NCBI RefSeq assembly: GCF_040580765.1
Contig: NZ_CP158687.1
Coordinates: 1,488,001 to 1,552,000 of the forward strand
DNA from: Lentibacter algarum
GTDB taxonomy: Bacteria; Pseudomonadota; Alphaproteobacteria; Rhodobacterales; Rhodobacteraceae
DNA: 64,000 nt
Direction: 5' to 3'
The notes beneath the pieces were generated by a model, which made no database searches, was not told where the DNA came from, and was given only the letters and a program-made list of their open reading frames with translations. Shown here piece after piece: positions 15,744 to 25,855 of this stretch (position 1 is the first letter of the stretch; every line of letters starts with the position of its first letter). Position numbers and translations under genes: made by a program.

Positions 15744-16940
15744 TCAGCCGCCAAGCCCTGCTTCTGCCTCAATTTGGCGGCGAGACTTACGTTCACGCTC
15801 AGTCGCAGACTTAAGCTGTCCACAGGCCGCCATAATATCCTCACCGCGCGGGCGACGAATTGGAGATGAATATCCCGCCTTGTAAACAATCTCTGCAAAG
15901 GCTTCGATCTGCTTGCGATCCGAGCGCTGATAGGCAGAGCCAGGCCACTCGTTAAATGGAATGAGATTGATCTTCGCAGGAATGCCTTTGATCAACTTCA
16001 CCAGACGGCGCGCATCCTCCTCAGAATCGTTCACATCCTTCAGCATCACATACTCAAAGGTGATCCGCTCGGAATTTGAGAGCTTGGGATACTCGCGCAG
16101 CGTTTGAAGCAGTGTCTCGATGTTCCAGCGCTTGTTGATCGGCACAAGCACATCGCGTACCTCATCCGTGGTCGCATGAAAGCTCACGGCCAAGAGACAA
16201 CCGATCTCTTCCGCCGTCTTGGCGATCTCGGGCACAACCCCAGAGGTCGAAAGCGTAATGCGACGGCGCGAGAGAGCAATCCCCTCGCCGTCCATAGCGA
16301 TTTTCATCGCATCGCGCACATTGTTGAAGTTGTAAAGCGGCTCGCCCATTCCCATCAAAACAATGTTGGAGAGCAATCTTGGCGGCGCGTCCGCCGTACT
16401 CGCGCCCGGCTCTGGCCATTCATCAAGATCGTCCCGCGCAACCATAACCTGCCCGATGATTTCACCAGCCGTCAGATTGCGCACGAGCTTCTGTGTGCCC
16501 GTGTGACAGAAGGTGCAAGTCAGGGTGCAGCCCACTTGCGAGCTAATACACAGCGTCCCACGGTTCGTCTCAGGGATATAAACCACCTCGACTTCATGAC
16601 CGCCCGCAATTTTGACAAGGTATTTGCGCGTGCCATCGTCTGACACTTGCTTCGTGACAACTTCAGGCACCTCAATCACAAAATTCGCCTCAAGCTCGGC
16701 CCGAAACGCCTTTGAGAGGTTGGTCATCACGTTAAAGTCGCGCTTGCCCCATTGGTAGACCCACTGCCAAACTTGGTTGAGGCGCATCTTGAGCTGCTTT
16801 TCAGGTGTGCCAATACGCGCAAGCTCGGCTTTGAGCGCCTCGCGCGTAAGCCCAACAATATTGACCCGCCCCGCATCATACTCAGGTATTTTGCGCGGTA
16901 CGGTGAGCATGTCTGGCGTGATGGTTGTGTCGTTTGTCAT
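15744..16940 (-). CDS. rlmN: 23S rRNA A2503 / tRNA A37 C2-methyltransferase RlmN
   Basis: Radical-SAM enzyme that methylates C2 of adenosine 2503 in 23S rRNA and A37 in some tRNAs. The cluster-binding CxxxCxxC is Cys138, Cys142, Cys145 ([12 protein letters not shown]), the GMGEPL motif is near 205, and the second methylation cysteine is in MAACGQLK near the C-terminus (about residue 370). The 398-residue length is normal. It depends on Fe-S assembly by the suf operon nearby. Confidence 0.96.
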   Translation of the reverse strand: MTNDTTITPDMLTVPRKIPEYDAGRVNIVGLTREALKAELARIGTPEKQLKMRLNQVWQWVYQWGKRDFNVMTNLSKAFRAELEANFVIEVPEVVTKQVSDDGTRKYLVKIAGGHEVEVVYIPETNRGTLCISSQVGCTLTCTFCHTGTQKLVRNLTAGEIIGQVMVARDDLDEWPEPGASTADAPPRLLSNIVLMGMGEPLYNFNNVRDAMKIAMDGEGIALSRRRITLSTSGVVPEIAKTAEEIGCLLAVSFHATTDEVRDVLVPINKRWNIETLLQTLREYPKLSNSERITFEYVMLKDVNDSEEDARRLVKLIKGIPAKINLIPFNEWPGSAYQRSDRKQIEAFAEIVYKAGYSSPIRRPRGEDIMAACGQLKSATERERKSRRQIEAEAGLGG

Positions 16941-16987
16941 AGGTCCTGTCCGCTTGGCTTAGGCTCTCATATAGCATTCGCGCGCCA

Positions 16988-17024
16988 AAGCAAAACCCCT
17001 CCCCGCCAGTTTGGCAGGAAGGGG
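16988..17024 (-). terminator. Terminator of acnB
   Basis: On the minus strand CCCCTTCCTGCCA pairs with TGGCGGGGAGGGG (16996-17024, one mismatch and one wobble), followed by four T. It lies 25 bases after the acnB stop. Confidence 0.75.
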
Positions 17025-17048
17025 CTATTTGCTAAATGACTGCTGTCT

Positions 17049-19841
17049 TTAGAAATGAGCCGAGTTGGCCCCCAGCGGAACCTGCTGGGGCGGTGCAAAC
17101 TTCGTAAGGTCGATTCCTTCAACAGCGGCTTTGTACTCTTCCACAGTCGGGGTGCGGCCCAGAATGGCAGCAAGCACCACAACAGGCGTCGAGGCCAAAA
17201 GGCTCTCGCCCTTCTTCTCGTTGCTGTCTTCCACAACACGGCCTTGGAAAAGGCGTGTCGAGGTTGCCAGCACAGTATCGCCCTTGGCGGCCTTTTCTTG
17301 GTTGCCCATGCAGAGGTTACAGCCTGGCCGCTCAAGATAGAGCACGTTCTCATACTCGGTGCGCGCTTTGCTCTTCGGTGCAAAGTCATCAAACTCAAAA
17401 TCAGAATAGCGCTGCAGGATTTCCCAGTCGCCCTCTTCCTTAAGCTCGTCGATGATATTGTAAGTCGGAGCCGCCACAACAAGAGGCGCCTTAAACTCGA
17501 CCTTACCATTCGTCGCTTCCAGATTGCGCAGCATCTGAGCGACAATCTTGATATCGCCTTTATGCACCATGCAGGAGCCGACAAACCCGAGATCGACCTT
17601 TTTCTCTGCCTTATAGTAAGAGATCGGGCGGATCGTATCGTGCGTGTAGCGCTTTGAAACATCGATGTTGTTTACATCAGGGTCTGCAATCATCGGCTCG
17701 TCAATCACACTCAGATCGACAACAACTTCCGCAAAATACTTGGCGTTGTCGTCAGGCGTCAGAGCAGGAACTTCACCAGATTTGATCTCTGCAATACGCT
17801 TGTCCGCAATGTCGACAAGGTTCTGAAGCATCCCGTTTTCATGCTCCATACCCTTTTCAATCATGATCTTGATACGGCTCTTGGCAATCTCAAGGCTTTC
17901 CACCAGCGTCTCGTCATTTGAGATACAGATAGAGGCCTTCGCCTTCATCTCGGCTGTCCAGTCGGTAAAGGTAAAGGCTTGGTCCGCCAGAAGCGTGCCG
18001 ATGTGAACCTCGATGATACGGCCTTGGAAGACGTTGTCACCATGCTGCTGGAGCATCTGCGCCTGCGTGGCATGCACAACATCGCGGAAGTCCATATGCT
18101 CTTGCATCTTACCCTTGAAGGTCACTTTCACAGACTCAGGGATCGGCATTGTTGCCTCGCCCGTCGCCAGCGCAAGCGCAACAGTGCCCGAGTCCGCTCC
18201 AAAGGCCACGCCCTTGGACATCCGTGTGTGGCTGTCCCCGCCAATGATGATCGCGCGGTCATCCACAGTGATATCATTGAGAACCTTGTGAATAACGTCT
18301 GTCATCGCGTGATACTGATCTTTCGGATCGCGCGCCGTCACAAGGCCGAAGTCGTTCATAAACTTCATCAAGCGTGGCGTGTTCGCCTGCGCCTTCAAGT
18401 CCCAAACAGAGGCCGTGTGACAACCAGACTGATAGGCACCGTCCACGGAGGGAGACAAAACAGTCGCCGCCATCGCTTCAAGCTCTTGGCTTGTCATCAG
18501 GCCCGTGGTGTCTTGTGACCCAACGATATTCACTTTCACCCGCACATCAGAGCCCGCATGAAGCGGCTTGTCTGTTTTCACACCAACAGCATTGCGGTTG
18601 AAGATCTTTTCAACAGCGGTAAGGCCTTGGCCGTCGTTGTGGATCTCTTTTGACGGCGCAAAAACAAGCGGCATCTCAACGCCCAGCGTTTCGGCAGCAA
18701 ATGTTTGCAGCTTTTTCCCAAAGACGATCGCATAAGAGCCACCCGCCTTCATGAATTCCATTTTTTGTGGCGTAAACGAGCTTTCAAGTGAGACAAGCTC
18801 TGAATCGCCGGCATCATTATAGAGCTTTTTCGTCTTGCTGTTGATCGTCAGGACCGTGCCAGTCTCAACAGAATAGACCTGCTCAAGGATTGGCTCGCCA
18901 TCGTTGTTCAAAATAGGCTTGCCGTCAGGGCCCGTTTTCTTGACCCAGTTTTTGAGATCAAGACCAATGCCGCCGGTCACACCAACGGTTGTGAGGAAGA
19001 TCGGTGAAATACCATTCGTGCCCGCGACAATCGGCGCATAGTTCACGAAAGGCACATAGGGGCTCGCAGGCTTACCCGCCCAAAGCGCGACATTGTTCAC
19101 GCCCGACATACGCGAGGAGCCAACACCCATCGTGCCTTTTTCAGCGATAATCATGACCTGCTTGTCAGGGTGTGCCGCTTTAAGCGCTTCGATCTCGTCC
19201 TGTGCCGCCTTTGAAATAAAGCACTGGCCATGAAGCTCACGATCCGCGCGCGAGTGTGCCTGATTGCCCGGTGAAAGAAGGTCTGTCGAGATATCACCCT
19301 CGCCCGCGATGAACGTCACCACTTTGGTCTCTTCCTGCACTTCGGGCAGCTTGGTGAAGAACTCTGCTTTCGCGTAGCTTTCCAGAAGGTCCGCTGCGAC
19401 AGCATTCCCTGCCTTATAAGCCGCTTCAATACGGGCGGTGTCGGCCTCATAGAGGAAGACTTGTGTTTTCAAAACATCTGCCGCTTGCGTGGCGAGCGCT
19501 GCATCGTCGCCAAGTGCGATATCCAGCAAAACACCAATAGAAGGGCCACCCTTCATGTGTGAGAGCAGCTCAAAGGCAAATGTCGGCGTAATCTCGGCAA
19601 GCACAACCTGCCCAAGGATAACCTCTTTCAGAAACGCAGCCTTGACGCCCGCCGCACTCGTTGTGCCAGGCAGCGTGTTATAAATCAGAAAGTTCAGCGA
19701 GCTATCACGCTCTCCATGGCCTGTGTCTTTGATCTGCGCAATCAGCTCGCTCACAAGCGCCGCATCATCAATCGGCTTAGGGTGCAGCCCTTGCTCTTTG
19801 CGCGCTTCAATCTCGGTCAGGTAGTCAGTGTACAAGCTCAT
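17049..19841 (-). CDS. acnB: Aconitate hydratase B / 2-methylisocitrate dehydratase
   Basis: TCA-cycle enzyme interconverting citrate and isocitrate through a [4Fe-4S] cluster. The protein of 930 residues begins MSLYTDYLTEIEARK and has the AcnB order: N-terminal HEAT-like helical domain, swivel domain (GDISTDLLSPGNQAHSRAD near 180-200), then catalytic domains with the cluster cysteines (SGCHTASVWD and the paired Cys in RPGCNLCMGN). A longer in-frame opening upstream was rejected because the family starts here. Divergent from acnA. Confidence 0.95.
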   Translation of the reverse strand: MSLYTDYLTEIEARKEQGLHPKPIDDAALVSELIAQIKDTGHGERDSSLNFLIYNTLPGTTSAAGVKAAFLKEVILGQVVLAEITPTFAFELLSHMKGGPSIGVLLDIALGDDAALATQAADVLKTQVFLYEADTARIEAAYKAGNAVAADLLESYAKAEFFTKLPEVQEETKVVTFIAGEGDISTDLLSPGNQAHSRADRELHGQCFISKAAQDEIEALKAAHPDKQVMIIAEKGTMGVGSSRMSGVNNVALWAGKPASPYVPFVNYAPIVAGTNGISPIFLTTVGVTGGIGLDLKNWVKKTGPDGKPILNNDGEPILEQVYSVETGTVLTINSKTKKLYNDAGDSELVSLESSFTPQKMEFMKAGGSYAIVFGKKLQTFAAETLGVEMPLVFAPSKEIHNDGQGLTAVEKIFNRNAVGVKTDKPLHAGSDVRVKVNIVGSQDTTGLMTSQELEAMAATVLSPSVDGAYQSGCHTASVWDLKAQANTPRLMKFMNDFGLVTARDPKDQYHAMTDVIHKVLNDITVDDRAIIIGGDSHTRMSKGVAFGADSGTVALALATGEATMPIPESVKVTFKGKMQEHMDFRDVVHATQAQMLQQHGDNVFQGRIIEVHIGTLLADQAFTFTDWTAEMKAKASICISNDETLVESLEIAKSRIKIMIEKGMEHENGMLQNLVDIADKRIAEIKSGEVPALTPDDNAKYFAEVVVDLSVIDEPMIADPDVNNIDVSKRYTHDTIRPISYYKAEKKVDLGFVGSCMVHKGDIKIVAQMLRNLEATNGKVEFKAPLVVAAPTYNIIDELKEEGDWEILQRYSDFEFDDFAPKSKARTEYENVLYLERPGCNLCMGNQEKAAKGDTVLATSTRLFQGRVVEDSNEKKGESLLASTPVVVLAAILGRTPTVEEYKAAVEGIDLTKFAPPQQVPLGANSAHF

Positions 19842-20156
19842 CTTAAACCTCGTGGATAAGTTTTGGCGGGACGGACTCGCAGGCCTGAAAACAAAGTTCC
19901 CAACCCAACAAGCGCTATTTGTATGCAGCGGTATACCAATGCTGTCAAAAGAGCAAGAGTTTGCTGCGAAATTTGATGGCAATTTAGAGAGTTTTCACGC
20001 GCCCTTAAAGGCGAATAACAGCCCTTTGATGCGGTTCTGGCACCCCGCCCCTTCCTTTTTCTCAGATCAGCGTTACATTTTTAACGAAGACCTCGTCGCG
20101 CATTGCCGCGCCTTTCACGATCATCAGTTCACAGCGTCACAATTTCGGAGGTTCCC
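19842..20156. promoter_or_regulatory. Divergent acnB/acnA control region
   Basis: A 315-base gap without genes. For acnB (minus strand) a consensus -35 TTGACA lies at 19948-19943, with CATACA or TACAAA 17-19 bases away as -10. Inside that spacer is GGTATACC (19930-19937), a palindrome of the type bound by GntR/FadR-family repressors (TNGT-N3-ACNA, one mismatch). For acnA no strong promoter was identified; a GGAGG Shine-Dalgarno precedes its ATG. Confidence 0.5.
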
Positions 20157-22838
20157 ATGCCCATCACAGTCGGCCAAGACAGCGCAAGAGCCCGCAAGAC
20201 CCTCACACTCAAGGACACATCCCTCGCATACTACTCGATACCCGAGGCAGAGGCACGTGGCTTGGGCGCTTTCTCCCGCCTGCCCGCCGCGCTCAAAGTC
20301 GTCCTTGAAAACATGTTGCGCTTTGAAGACGGCAAGACCGTCACACTTGATGATATCAAAGCCTTTGGCGACTGGGTGCAAAATGGCGGCAAAAGCACGC
20401 GTGAAATAGCCTATCGTGCAGCCCGCGTGCTGATGCAAGATTTCACAGGCGTCCCCGCAGTGGTTGATCTTGCGGCCATGCGTGATGGCATCAAGGCGCT
20501 CGGCGGTGACGCCCAGCAGATCAACCCATTGGCCCCCGTCGATCTCGTGATTGATCACTCCGTGATGATTGACGAATTTGGCAATCCACGCGCCTTCCAG
20601 ATGAACGTGGACCGCGAATATGAACGCAACATGGAGCGCTACCAATTCCTCAAATGGGGCCAAAGTGCTTTCGACAATTTCCGCGTTGTTCCACCCGGAA
20701 CTGGCATCTGCCATCAGGTCAATCTGGAATATCTCTCCCAAACAATCTGGACCGACACAGACCAAAACGGCGCAGAAGTTGCCTACCCCGATACGCTCGT
20801 GGGAACCGACAGCCACACCACCATGGTCAACGGCCTCGCTGTTCTTGGCTGGGGCGTTGGCGGGATCGAGGCCGAGGCCGCTATGCTTGGTCAACCGATC
20901 TCTATGCTCATCCCTGAGGTCGTCGGCTTCAAACTCACAGGCCAAATGAGCGAAGGCACAACCGCAACAGACCTTGTGCTCAAAGTCGTCGCAATGCTGC
21001 GTGAAAAAGGGGTCGTCGGCAAATTCGTCGAGTTTTACGGCGAAGGGCTTGACCGCCTGCCGCTCGCGGACCGTGCCACAATCGCCAACATGGCGCCTGA
21101 ATACGGCGCTACCTGCGGCTTTTTCCCCATTGATGACGAAACCCTGCGCTACCTGCGCGGCACAGGCCGCGATGAAACCCGTGTCAATCTTGTTGAAGCC
21201 TATGCCAAGGAAAATGGCTTCTGGCGCGGCGCCGATTATGCCCCCGTCTACACAGACACGCTCCACCTTGACATGAGTGAGGTCGTCCCCGCCATTTCTG
21301 GCCCCAAACGCCCGCAAGATCTCGTGGCGCTCACAGATGCCAGATCAGCCTTCCGCCGCGAGATGGAAGAGACGTTCAAACGCCCTTTAAACAAGGACAT
21401 AACCGTAAAGGGCGAAGACTACACGCTCTCCTCGGGCGATGTTGTGATCGCGTCGATCACCTCCTGCACCAATACCTCAAACCCCTATGTTATGATTGGC
21501 GCAGGCCTTGTCGCCAAAAAGGCGGCAGCCTTGGGGATCACGCGCAAACCATGGGTCAAAACATCGCTCGCGCCCGGCTCACAAGTCGTCTCAGCCTATC
21601 TTGAGGCAGCGGGGCTGCAAGAAGAACTGGACAAAATCGGCTTCAATCTGATCGGCTATGGCTGCACCACCTGCATTGGCAACTCTGGCCCCCTACAACC
21701 CGAGATCTCTCAGGCCATCGCAGAAGGCGACCTTGTCGCCACCTCCGTCCTCTCGGGCAACCGCAACTTTGAGGGCCGTATCTCTCCTGATGTGCGCGCC
21801 AATTACCTCGCCTCTCCGCCTCTCGTGGTCGTCTATGCGCTTGCAGGCACGATGGACATCGACATCTCAAAAGACCCGATCACGCAGACAGCTGACGGCA
21901 AAGATGTATACCTAAAAGACCTCTGGCCAAGCACCGAAGAAATCGCCGCACTGGTTGAAAAGACAGTCACACGCGCCGCCTTTCAGGAAAAATACGCTGC
22001 CGTCTTCAAGGGCGACGAGAAATGGCAGGCTGTAAAGACATCGACAGGCGAAACCTATGATTGGCCATCAGCCTCAACCTATGTGCAAAATCCGCCCTAC
22101 TTCAAAGACATGTCTAAAACGCCCGGCACAATCCAGAATATCGAAAACGCAAAGGTGCTCGCCGTCCTCGGCGATATGGTCACAACCGACCACATCTCCC
22201 CCGCTGGCAGCTTCAAGGAAACGACACCTGCAGGGCAATATCTTACAGGCCACGGCGTGCCCCCGCGTGAATTCAACTCCTACGGCGCGCGCCGCGGCAA
22301 CCACGAAGTCATGATGCGTGGCACCTTCGCAAACATTCGCATCAAAAACGAGATGCTCGACGATGTCGAAGGCGGCTACACGCTTGGCCCTGACGGCACT
22401 CAAGCCTCGATTTTTGACGCCGCCATGGCCTATCAAGACACTGGAACACCGCTGGTCATCTTCGGGGGGGAGCAATACGGCGCAGGCTCAAGCCGTGATT
22501 GGGCCGCAAAAGGCACTGCCCTTCTTGGTGTCAAAGCCGTGATCGCAGAAAACTTCGAGCGTATCCACCGAAGTAATCTTGTCGGCATGGGCGTAATCCC
22601 GTTTGAGTTCACAAGAAGCGACAGCCGCAAAACCCTAGGCCTCACAGGTCACGAAACAGTCTCGATCTCAGGCCTGAACACGCTGAAACCGTTGCAGGAG
22701 GTGCCTTGCCAGATCACACGGGCAGACGGCAGCATCAAAGAAATCCTCCTCAAGTGCCGTATCGATACCGCAATCGAGATCGAATACGTCGAACACGGTG
22801 GTGTTCTGCCCTATGTCTTACGAAACCTCGCGCAGTAA
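20157..22838 (+). CDS. acnA: Aconitate hydratase A
   Basis: The monomeric IRP-type aconitase, 893 residues. Cluster ligands are the Cys in SITSCTNTSNP and the two Cys of GYGCTTCIGNSGP; the swivel domain carries FGGEQYGAGSSRDWAAKG. The ATG at 20157 follows GGAGGTTCCC. Having both AcnA and AcnB side by side and divergent hints at opposing or shared regulation; in other bacteria AcnA is the stable, stress-resistant form and AcnB the main TCA enzyme. Confidence 0.96.
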   Translation: MPITVGQDSARARKTLTLKDTSLAYYSIPEAEARGLGAFSRLPAALKVVLENMLRFEDGKTVTLDDIKAFGDWVQNGGKSTREIAYRAARVLMQDFTGVPAVVDLAAMRDGIKALGGDAQQINPLAPVDLVIDHSVMIDEFGNPRAFQMNVDREYERNMERYQFLKWGQSAFDNFRVVPPGTGICHQVNLEYLSQTIWTDTDQNGAEVAYPDTLVGTDSHTTMVNGLAVLGWGVGGIEAEAAMLGQPISMLIPEVVGFKLTGQMSEGTTATDLVLKVVAMLREKGVVGKFVEFYGEGLDRLPLADRATIANMAPEYGATCGFFPIDDETLRYLRGTGRDETRVNLVEAYAKENGFWRGADYAPVYTDTLHLDMSEVVPAISGPKRPQDLVALTDARSAFRREMEETFKRPLNKDITVKGEDYTLSSGDVVIASITSCTNTSNPYVMIGAGLVAKKAAALGITRKPWVKTSLAPGSQVVSAYLEAAGLQEELDKIGFNLIGYGCTTCIGNSGPLQPEISQAIAEGDLVATSVLSGNRNFEGRISPDVRANYLASPPLVVVYALAGTMDIDISKDPITQTADGKDVYLKDLWPSTEEIAALVEKTVTRAAFQEKYAAVFKGDEKWQAVKTSTGETYDWPSASTYVQNPPYFKDMSKTPGTIQNIENAKVLAVLGDMVTTDHISPAGSFKETTPAGQYLTGHGVPPREFNSYGARRGNHEVMMRGTFANIRIKNEMLDDVEGGYTLGPDGTQASIFDAAMAYQDTGTPLVIFGGEQYGAGSSRDWAAKGTALLGVKAVIAENFERIHRSNLVGMGVIPFEFTRSDSRKTLGLTGHETVSISGLNTLKPLQEVPCQITRADGSIKEILLKCRIDTAIEIEYVEHGGVLPYVLRNLAQ

Positions 22839-22860
22839 CGAGCACTCATGCCCCCTCCTA

Positions 22861-22907
22861 TTTCAATAAATATCCTGGGAGGAGTACGAGGGGGCAAAGC
22901 CCTCTCG
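22861..22907 (+). repeat. Dispersed palindromic element, copy 2
   Basis: TTTCAATAAATATCCTGGG, then GAGTA, then the hairpin CGAGGGGGC-AAA-GCCCTCTCG (22887-22907, nine pairs with one G-T). Located between acnA and the tRNA, where the two transcripts converge. Confidence 0.65.
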
Positions 22908-22975
22908 CCCAAGCGGCGACACAGTCGGGCAAACCCAGCTGACCAAAAGCGCATCTCGTAGGTGTATCTGTGAAG

Positions 22976-23052
<77 letters not shown>

Positions 23053-23138
23053 ATCAAAGGCTCTATAACTTCCCATGTCGCGCCCCGCAATCGCGAAAAT
23101 CACTAGACAAGACATGCATCTTACCAAAAATACCACTT

Positions 23139-24638
23139 ATGAACACACGCATCCCGCCGCTATGGCTCCTTGTCTTTTTGCAAACGGTCGTCTCCGCGGC
23201 CTCGCTCGTCGTCGAGATCGTCGCAGGCCGCATGCTTGCGCCCTACGTTGGCATGTCGCTCTACACATGGACAGCAGTCATCGCCGTGGTGCTCGCAGGC
23301 TTTTCGGTTGGCCATTGGTGGGGCGGACTCATGGCCTCCAAGCCACAAGAAACTGCCCTCAGGCAAACAGGCTGGGTGCTCATTGCCGCCGCGCTCAGCA
23401 CAGGGCTCGCCGTGGTCGTGCTGCAAGGCATTGCAGGCCCCGTCATGAGCGCTGTGTCCCACCCGCTCGGCGCAATTATAGCTCTTTGCACCGGCGCGTT
23501 CTTTCTGCCATCTCTCTTCGCTGGCGTACCAGCCCCAGTGCTTGCCCAGATCGGAGCCAGCACAGCGCCGGATTCGGGCCGCGCGCTTGGCGCGCTCTTC
23601 GCCGCAGGCGCCATCGGCGCCATAGCTGGTACATTGCTCGCAGGCTTTGTCTTCATCTCCTATCTCGGCTCCACGCTCACATTAGCGCTCGTCGCGCTGG
23701 TCTATGTGGCCATGGCGCTCTTGTCGTTCTGGCTCGCAGGTCGCCTGCCGCGTGCAGCGCTCCTCGCCAGCCTCATCAGCCTCGCCTTTGCTGGCTACGC
23801 CTTGGCCACACCAAGCCCTTGTGACACCGAAAGCAAATATTTTTGCATCCGCTCCATAGACGTCTCTGAAACAAAAGATGACCCTATACGCATGATGGTG
23901 CTCGATCACCTCGTGCACGGGACCAGCTCGGCCAATGATCCAACACTCATGTATACCGACCACGCCGCCATGCTGGACGCCCTCACCGAACTGCGCGCAC
24001 CGCGCCAAGATTTCAGCAGCTTCTTCATCGGCGGGGGCAGCTTCTCTATGCCGCGCGCCATAGCAGCCCGCAAAGGTCATGGGCCTATCACCGTGGCGGA
24101 GGTGGATCCAGAGGTCACAAATATCGCCGTACGTGACTTCTGGTTTGACCCCGCTTCTGCGCATGTTCTTCACGTCGACGCGCGCGTTGCCCTCGCCCGC
24201 GACCCGGACCAATATGACATCATCATCGGCGACGCCTTCACAGATATCGCCGTCCCTCAGCACCTGATCACACAGGAGTTCTTTGAGCTTGTGCGCGCAA
24301 GGCTCACGCCTGAGGGCAGCTACCTGATGAATGTGGTGGATTATGAGGACAACCTGCAAACACTCGGCGCGATGCTGCGCACGCTTGAGACGGTCTTTCC
24401 CGTGCTGGAAGTCTGGGTCGAGCAGCGCCAGCCCGTCAAAGGCGAGCGCATGGTCTTTATCATCGCCGCTGGCAATGCCGCGACACCAGAGAGCAGCTTT
24501 ATCACCCGCGCACCAGACGCCGCGCGCTTCGGCGCTTTGTCAGATACGATGGTTGCCAGCCTAAAAGCCCGTGACAGCCTCATCCTCACAGATGACTTCG
24601 CCCCGATTGATCGTCTGATGGGCCTGCGCGCAGATTAG
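23139..24638 (+). CDS. Membrane-anchored spermidine-synthase-like protein
   Basis: A 499-residue protein with seven or eight hydrophobic segments in residues 1-225 and a SpeE-like Rossmann domain after about 270. The methyltransferase-type motif I reads IGGGSFSMPRAI, the acidic ribose-binding residue is in VAEVDPEV, and IIIGDAFTD is the motif IV region, so a nucleotide-type cofactor site is likely. The class is often annotated as a fused-MFS spermidine synthase; putrescine aminopropylation is not proven. ATG at 23139 was chosen because it starts the first hydrophobic segment; upstream lies the tRNA. Its stop overlaps the sufS stop (TTAG). Confidence 0.8.
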   Translation: MNTRIPPLWLLVFLQTVVSAASLVVEIVAGRMLAPYVGMSLYTWTAVIAVVLAGFSVGHWWGGLMASKPQETALRQTGWVLIAAALSTGLAVVVLQGIAGPVMSAVSHPLGAIIALCTGAFFLPSLFAGVPAPVLAQIGASTAPDSGRALGALFAAGAIGAIAGTLLAGFVFISYLGSTLTLALVALVYVAMALLSFWLAGRLPRAALLASLISLAFAGYALATPSPCDTESKYFCIRSIDVSETKDDPIRMMVLDHLVHGTSSANDPTLMYTDHAAMLDALTELRAPRQDFSSFFIGGGSFSMPRAIAARKGHGPITVAEVDPEVTNIAVRDFWFDPASAHVLHVDARVALARDPDQYDIIIGDAFTDIAVPQHLITQEFFELVRARLTPEGSYLMNVVDYEDNLQTLGAMLRTLETVFPVLEVWVEQRQPVKGERMVFIIAAGNAATPESSFITRAPDAARFGALSDTMVASLKARDSLILTDDFAPIDRLMGLRAD

Positions 24639-25855
24639 CCCAGAAGGTTATGCGCCAGCTCCAGCGCATCCACGAGCACATCCACCTCATCCTTGGTGTT
24701 ATAGAGCCCAAAGCTCGCACGGCAGGTCGCGTTGACACCCATATGCTGCATCAACGGCTGCGCACAGTGATGTCCCGCGCGCACGGCGACGCCCTTTTTA
24801 TCAAGGATCGTGGAGATATCATGCGCATGAGCCGCGCCTTCCATCGTAAAGCTGAAGATCGCCGCCTTGTCAGGCGTTGTGCCTTGCAAGCCAAGCCAGT
24901 TCAGCCCTGTCAGCTTTTCGCGTGCGTATTTCGCAAGCTCGGCCTCATGCGCCGCAACGTTGTCCATGCCCAGCTCCATGAGATACTCAAGCGCTGCCCC
25001 AAGCCCGATCGTTTGGACAATACCCGGCGTGCCAGCTTCAAACTTCATCGGCCCCGTGTTGTAAGTAATCACTTCCTTACTCACATCGCGGATCATATCC
25101 CCGCCGCCCATAAAGGGGCGCATCTCGTCCATGCGCTCTTTCTTCACATAAATCGCGCCAGAGCCTGATGGCCCATAAAGCTTGTGGCCCGTGATGGCAT
25201 AGAAATCACAGCCCATCTCGGCGACATTCACAGGCGCATGGACCGCTCCCTGCGAGCCATCCACCAGTACAGCCACGCCCTTGGCACGCGCCGCGTCACA
25301 AATACGCTTCACATCCACATGGGTGCCCAGCACATTCGACAGCTGCGTGATCGCAATCAGCTTAGTCTTCGGGCCGATGGCAGCAATCACCTTATCCGCA
25401 TCCAAAGCGCCGGTAGCGTCCACATCAACCCACTTGAGGCTGACGCCCTGACGCTCGCGTAAAAAATGCCAAGGCACGATATTCGCATGATGCTCCATCA
25501 CCGACAGAACAATCTCGTCTCCCGCTTCCATGCGCGGCGCAGCCCACGCATAAGACACCATATTGATGCCCTCGGTTGTGCCCGAGTTGAGGATAATCTC
25601 GTTCTCCGAACCCGCGCCGATAAAGCGCGCAATGATCCCGCGAACGGCTTCATACCGCTCAGTCGAAATATTGCTAAGGTAATGCAACCCACGATGAACA
25701 TTGGCATATTCTTCAGCATAGCCGCGCGTGATTGCGTCAATCACAACCTGCGGCTTCTGCGCCGAAGCACCATTGTCTAAATAGACCAAAGGCTTGCCGT
25801 TCACCTCACGTGAAAGGATCGGGAAATCCGCACGGATCGTATTTACATCATACAT
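24635..25855 (-). CDS. sufS: Cysteine desulfurase SufS
   Basis: PLP enzyme that removes sulfur from cysteine for the SUF machinery. The 406-residue protein has the PLP lysine in ITGHKLYGPSG, the conserved SQGAVH, and the persulfide-forming Cys in RAGHHCAQPLM near residue 360, all typical of the SufS (group II) type. It overlaps the upstream Yip1-like gene by eight bases and is the last suf gene in view; no sufE, sufA or sufT gene follows before the convergent gene. Confidence 0.95.
   Translation of the reverse strand: MYDVNTIRADFPILSREVNGKPLVYLDNGASAQKPQVVIDAITRGYAEEYANVHRGLHYLSNISTERYEAVRGIIARFIGAGSENEIILNSGTTEGINMVSYAWAAPRMEAGDEIVLSVMEHHANIVPWHFLRERQGVSLKWVDVDATGALDADKVIAAIGPKTKLIAITQLSNVLGTHVDVKRICDAARAKGVAVLVDGSQGAVHAPVNVAEMGCDFYAITGHKLYGPSGSGAIYVKKERMDEMRPFMGGGDMIRDVSKEVITYNTGPMKFEAGTPGIVQTIGLGAALEYLMELGMDNVAAHEAELAKYAREKLTGLNWLGLQGTTPDKAAIFSFTMEGAAHAHDISTILDKKGVAVRAGHHCAQPLMQHMGVNATCRASFGLYNTKDEVDVLVDALELAHNLLG

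Noticed and set aside
20124..21317. Long open frame of 397 codons on the minus strand inside acnA.
   Set aside because: It is the antisense shadow of acnA; no signal peptide, domain or ribosome binding site supports it, and acnA is unambiguous.
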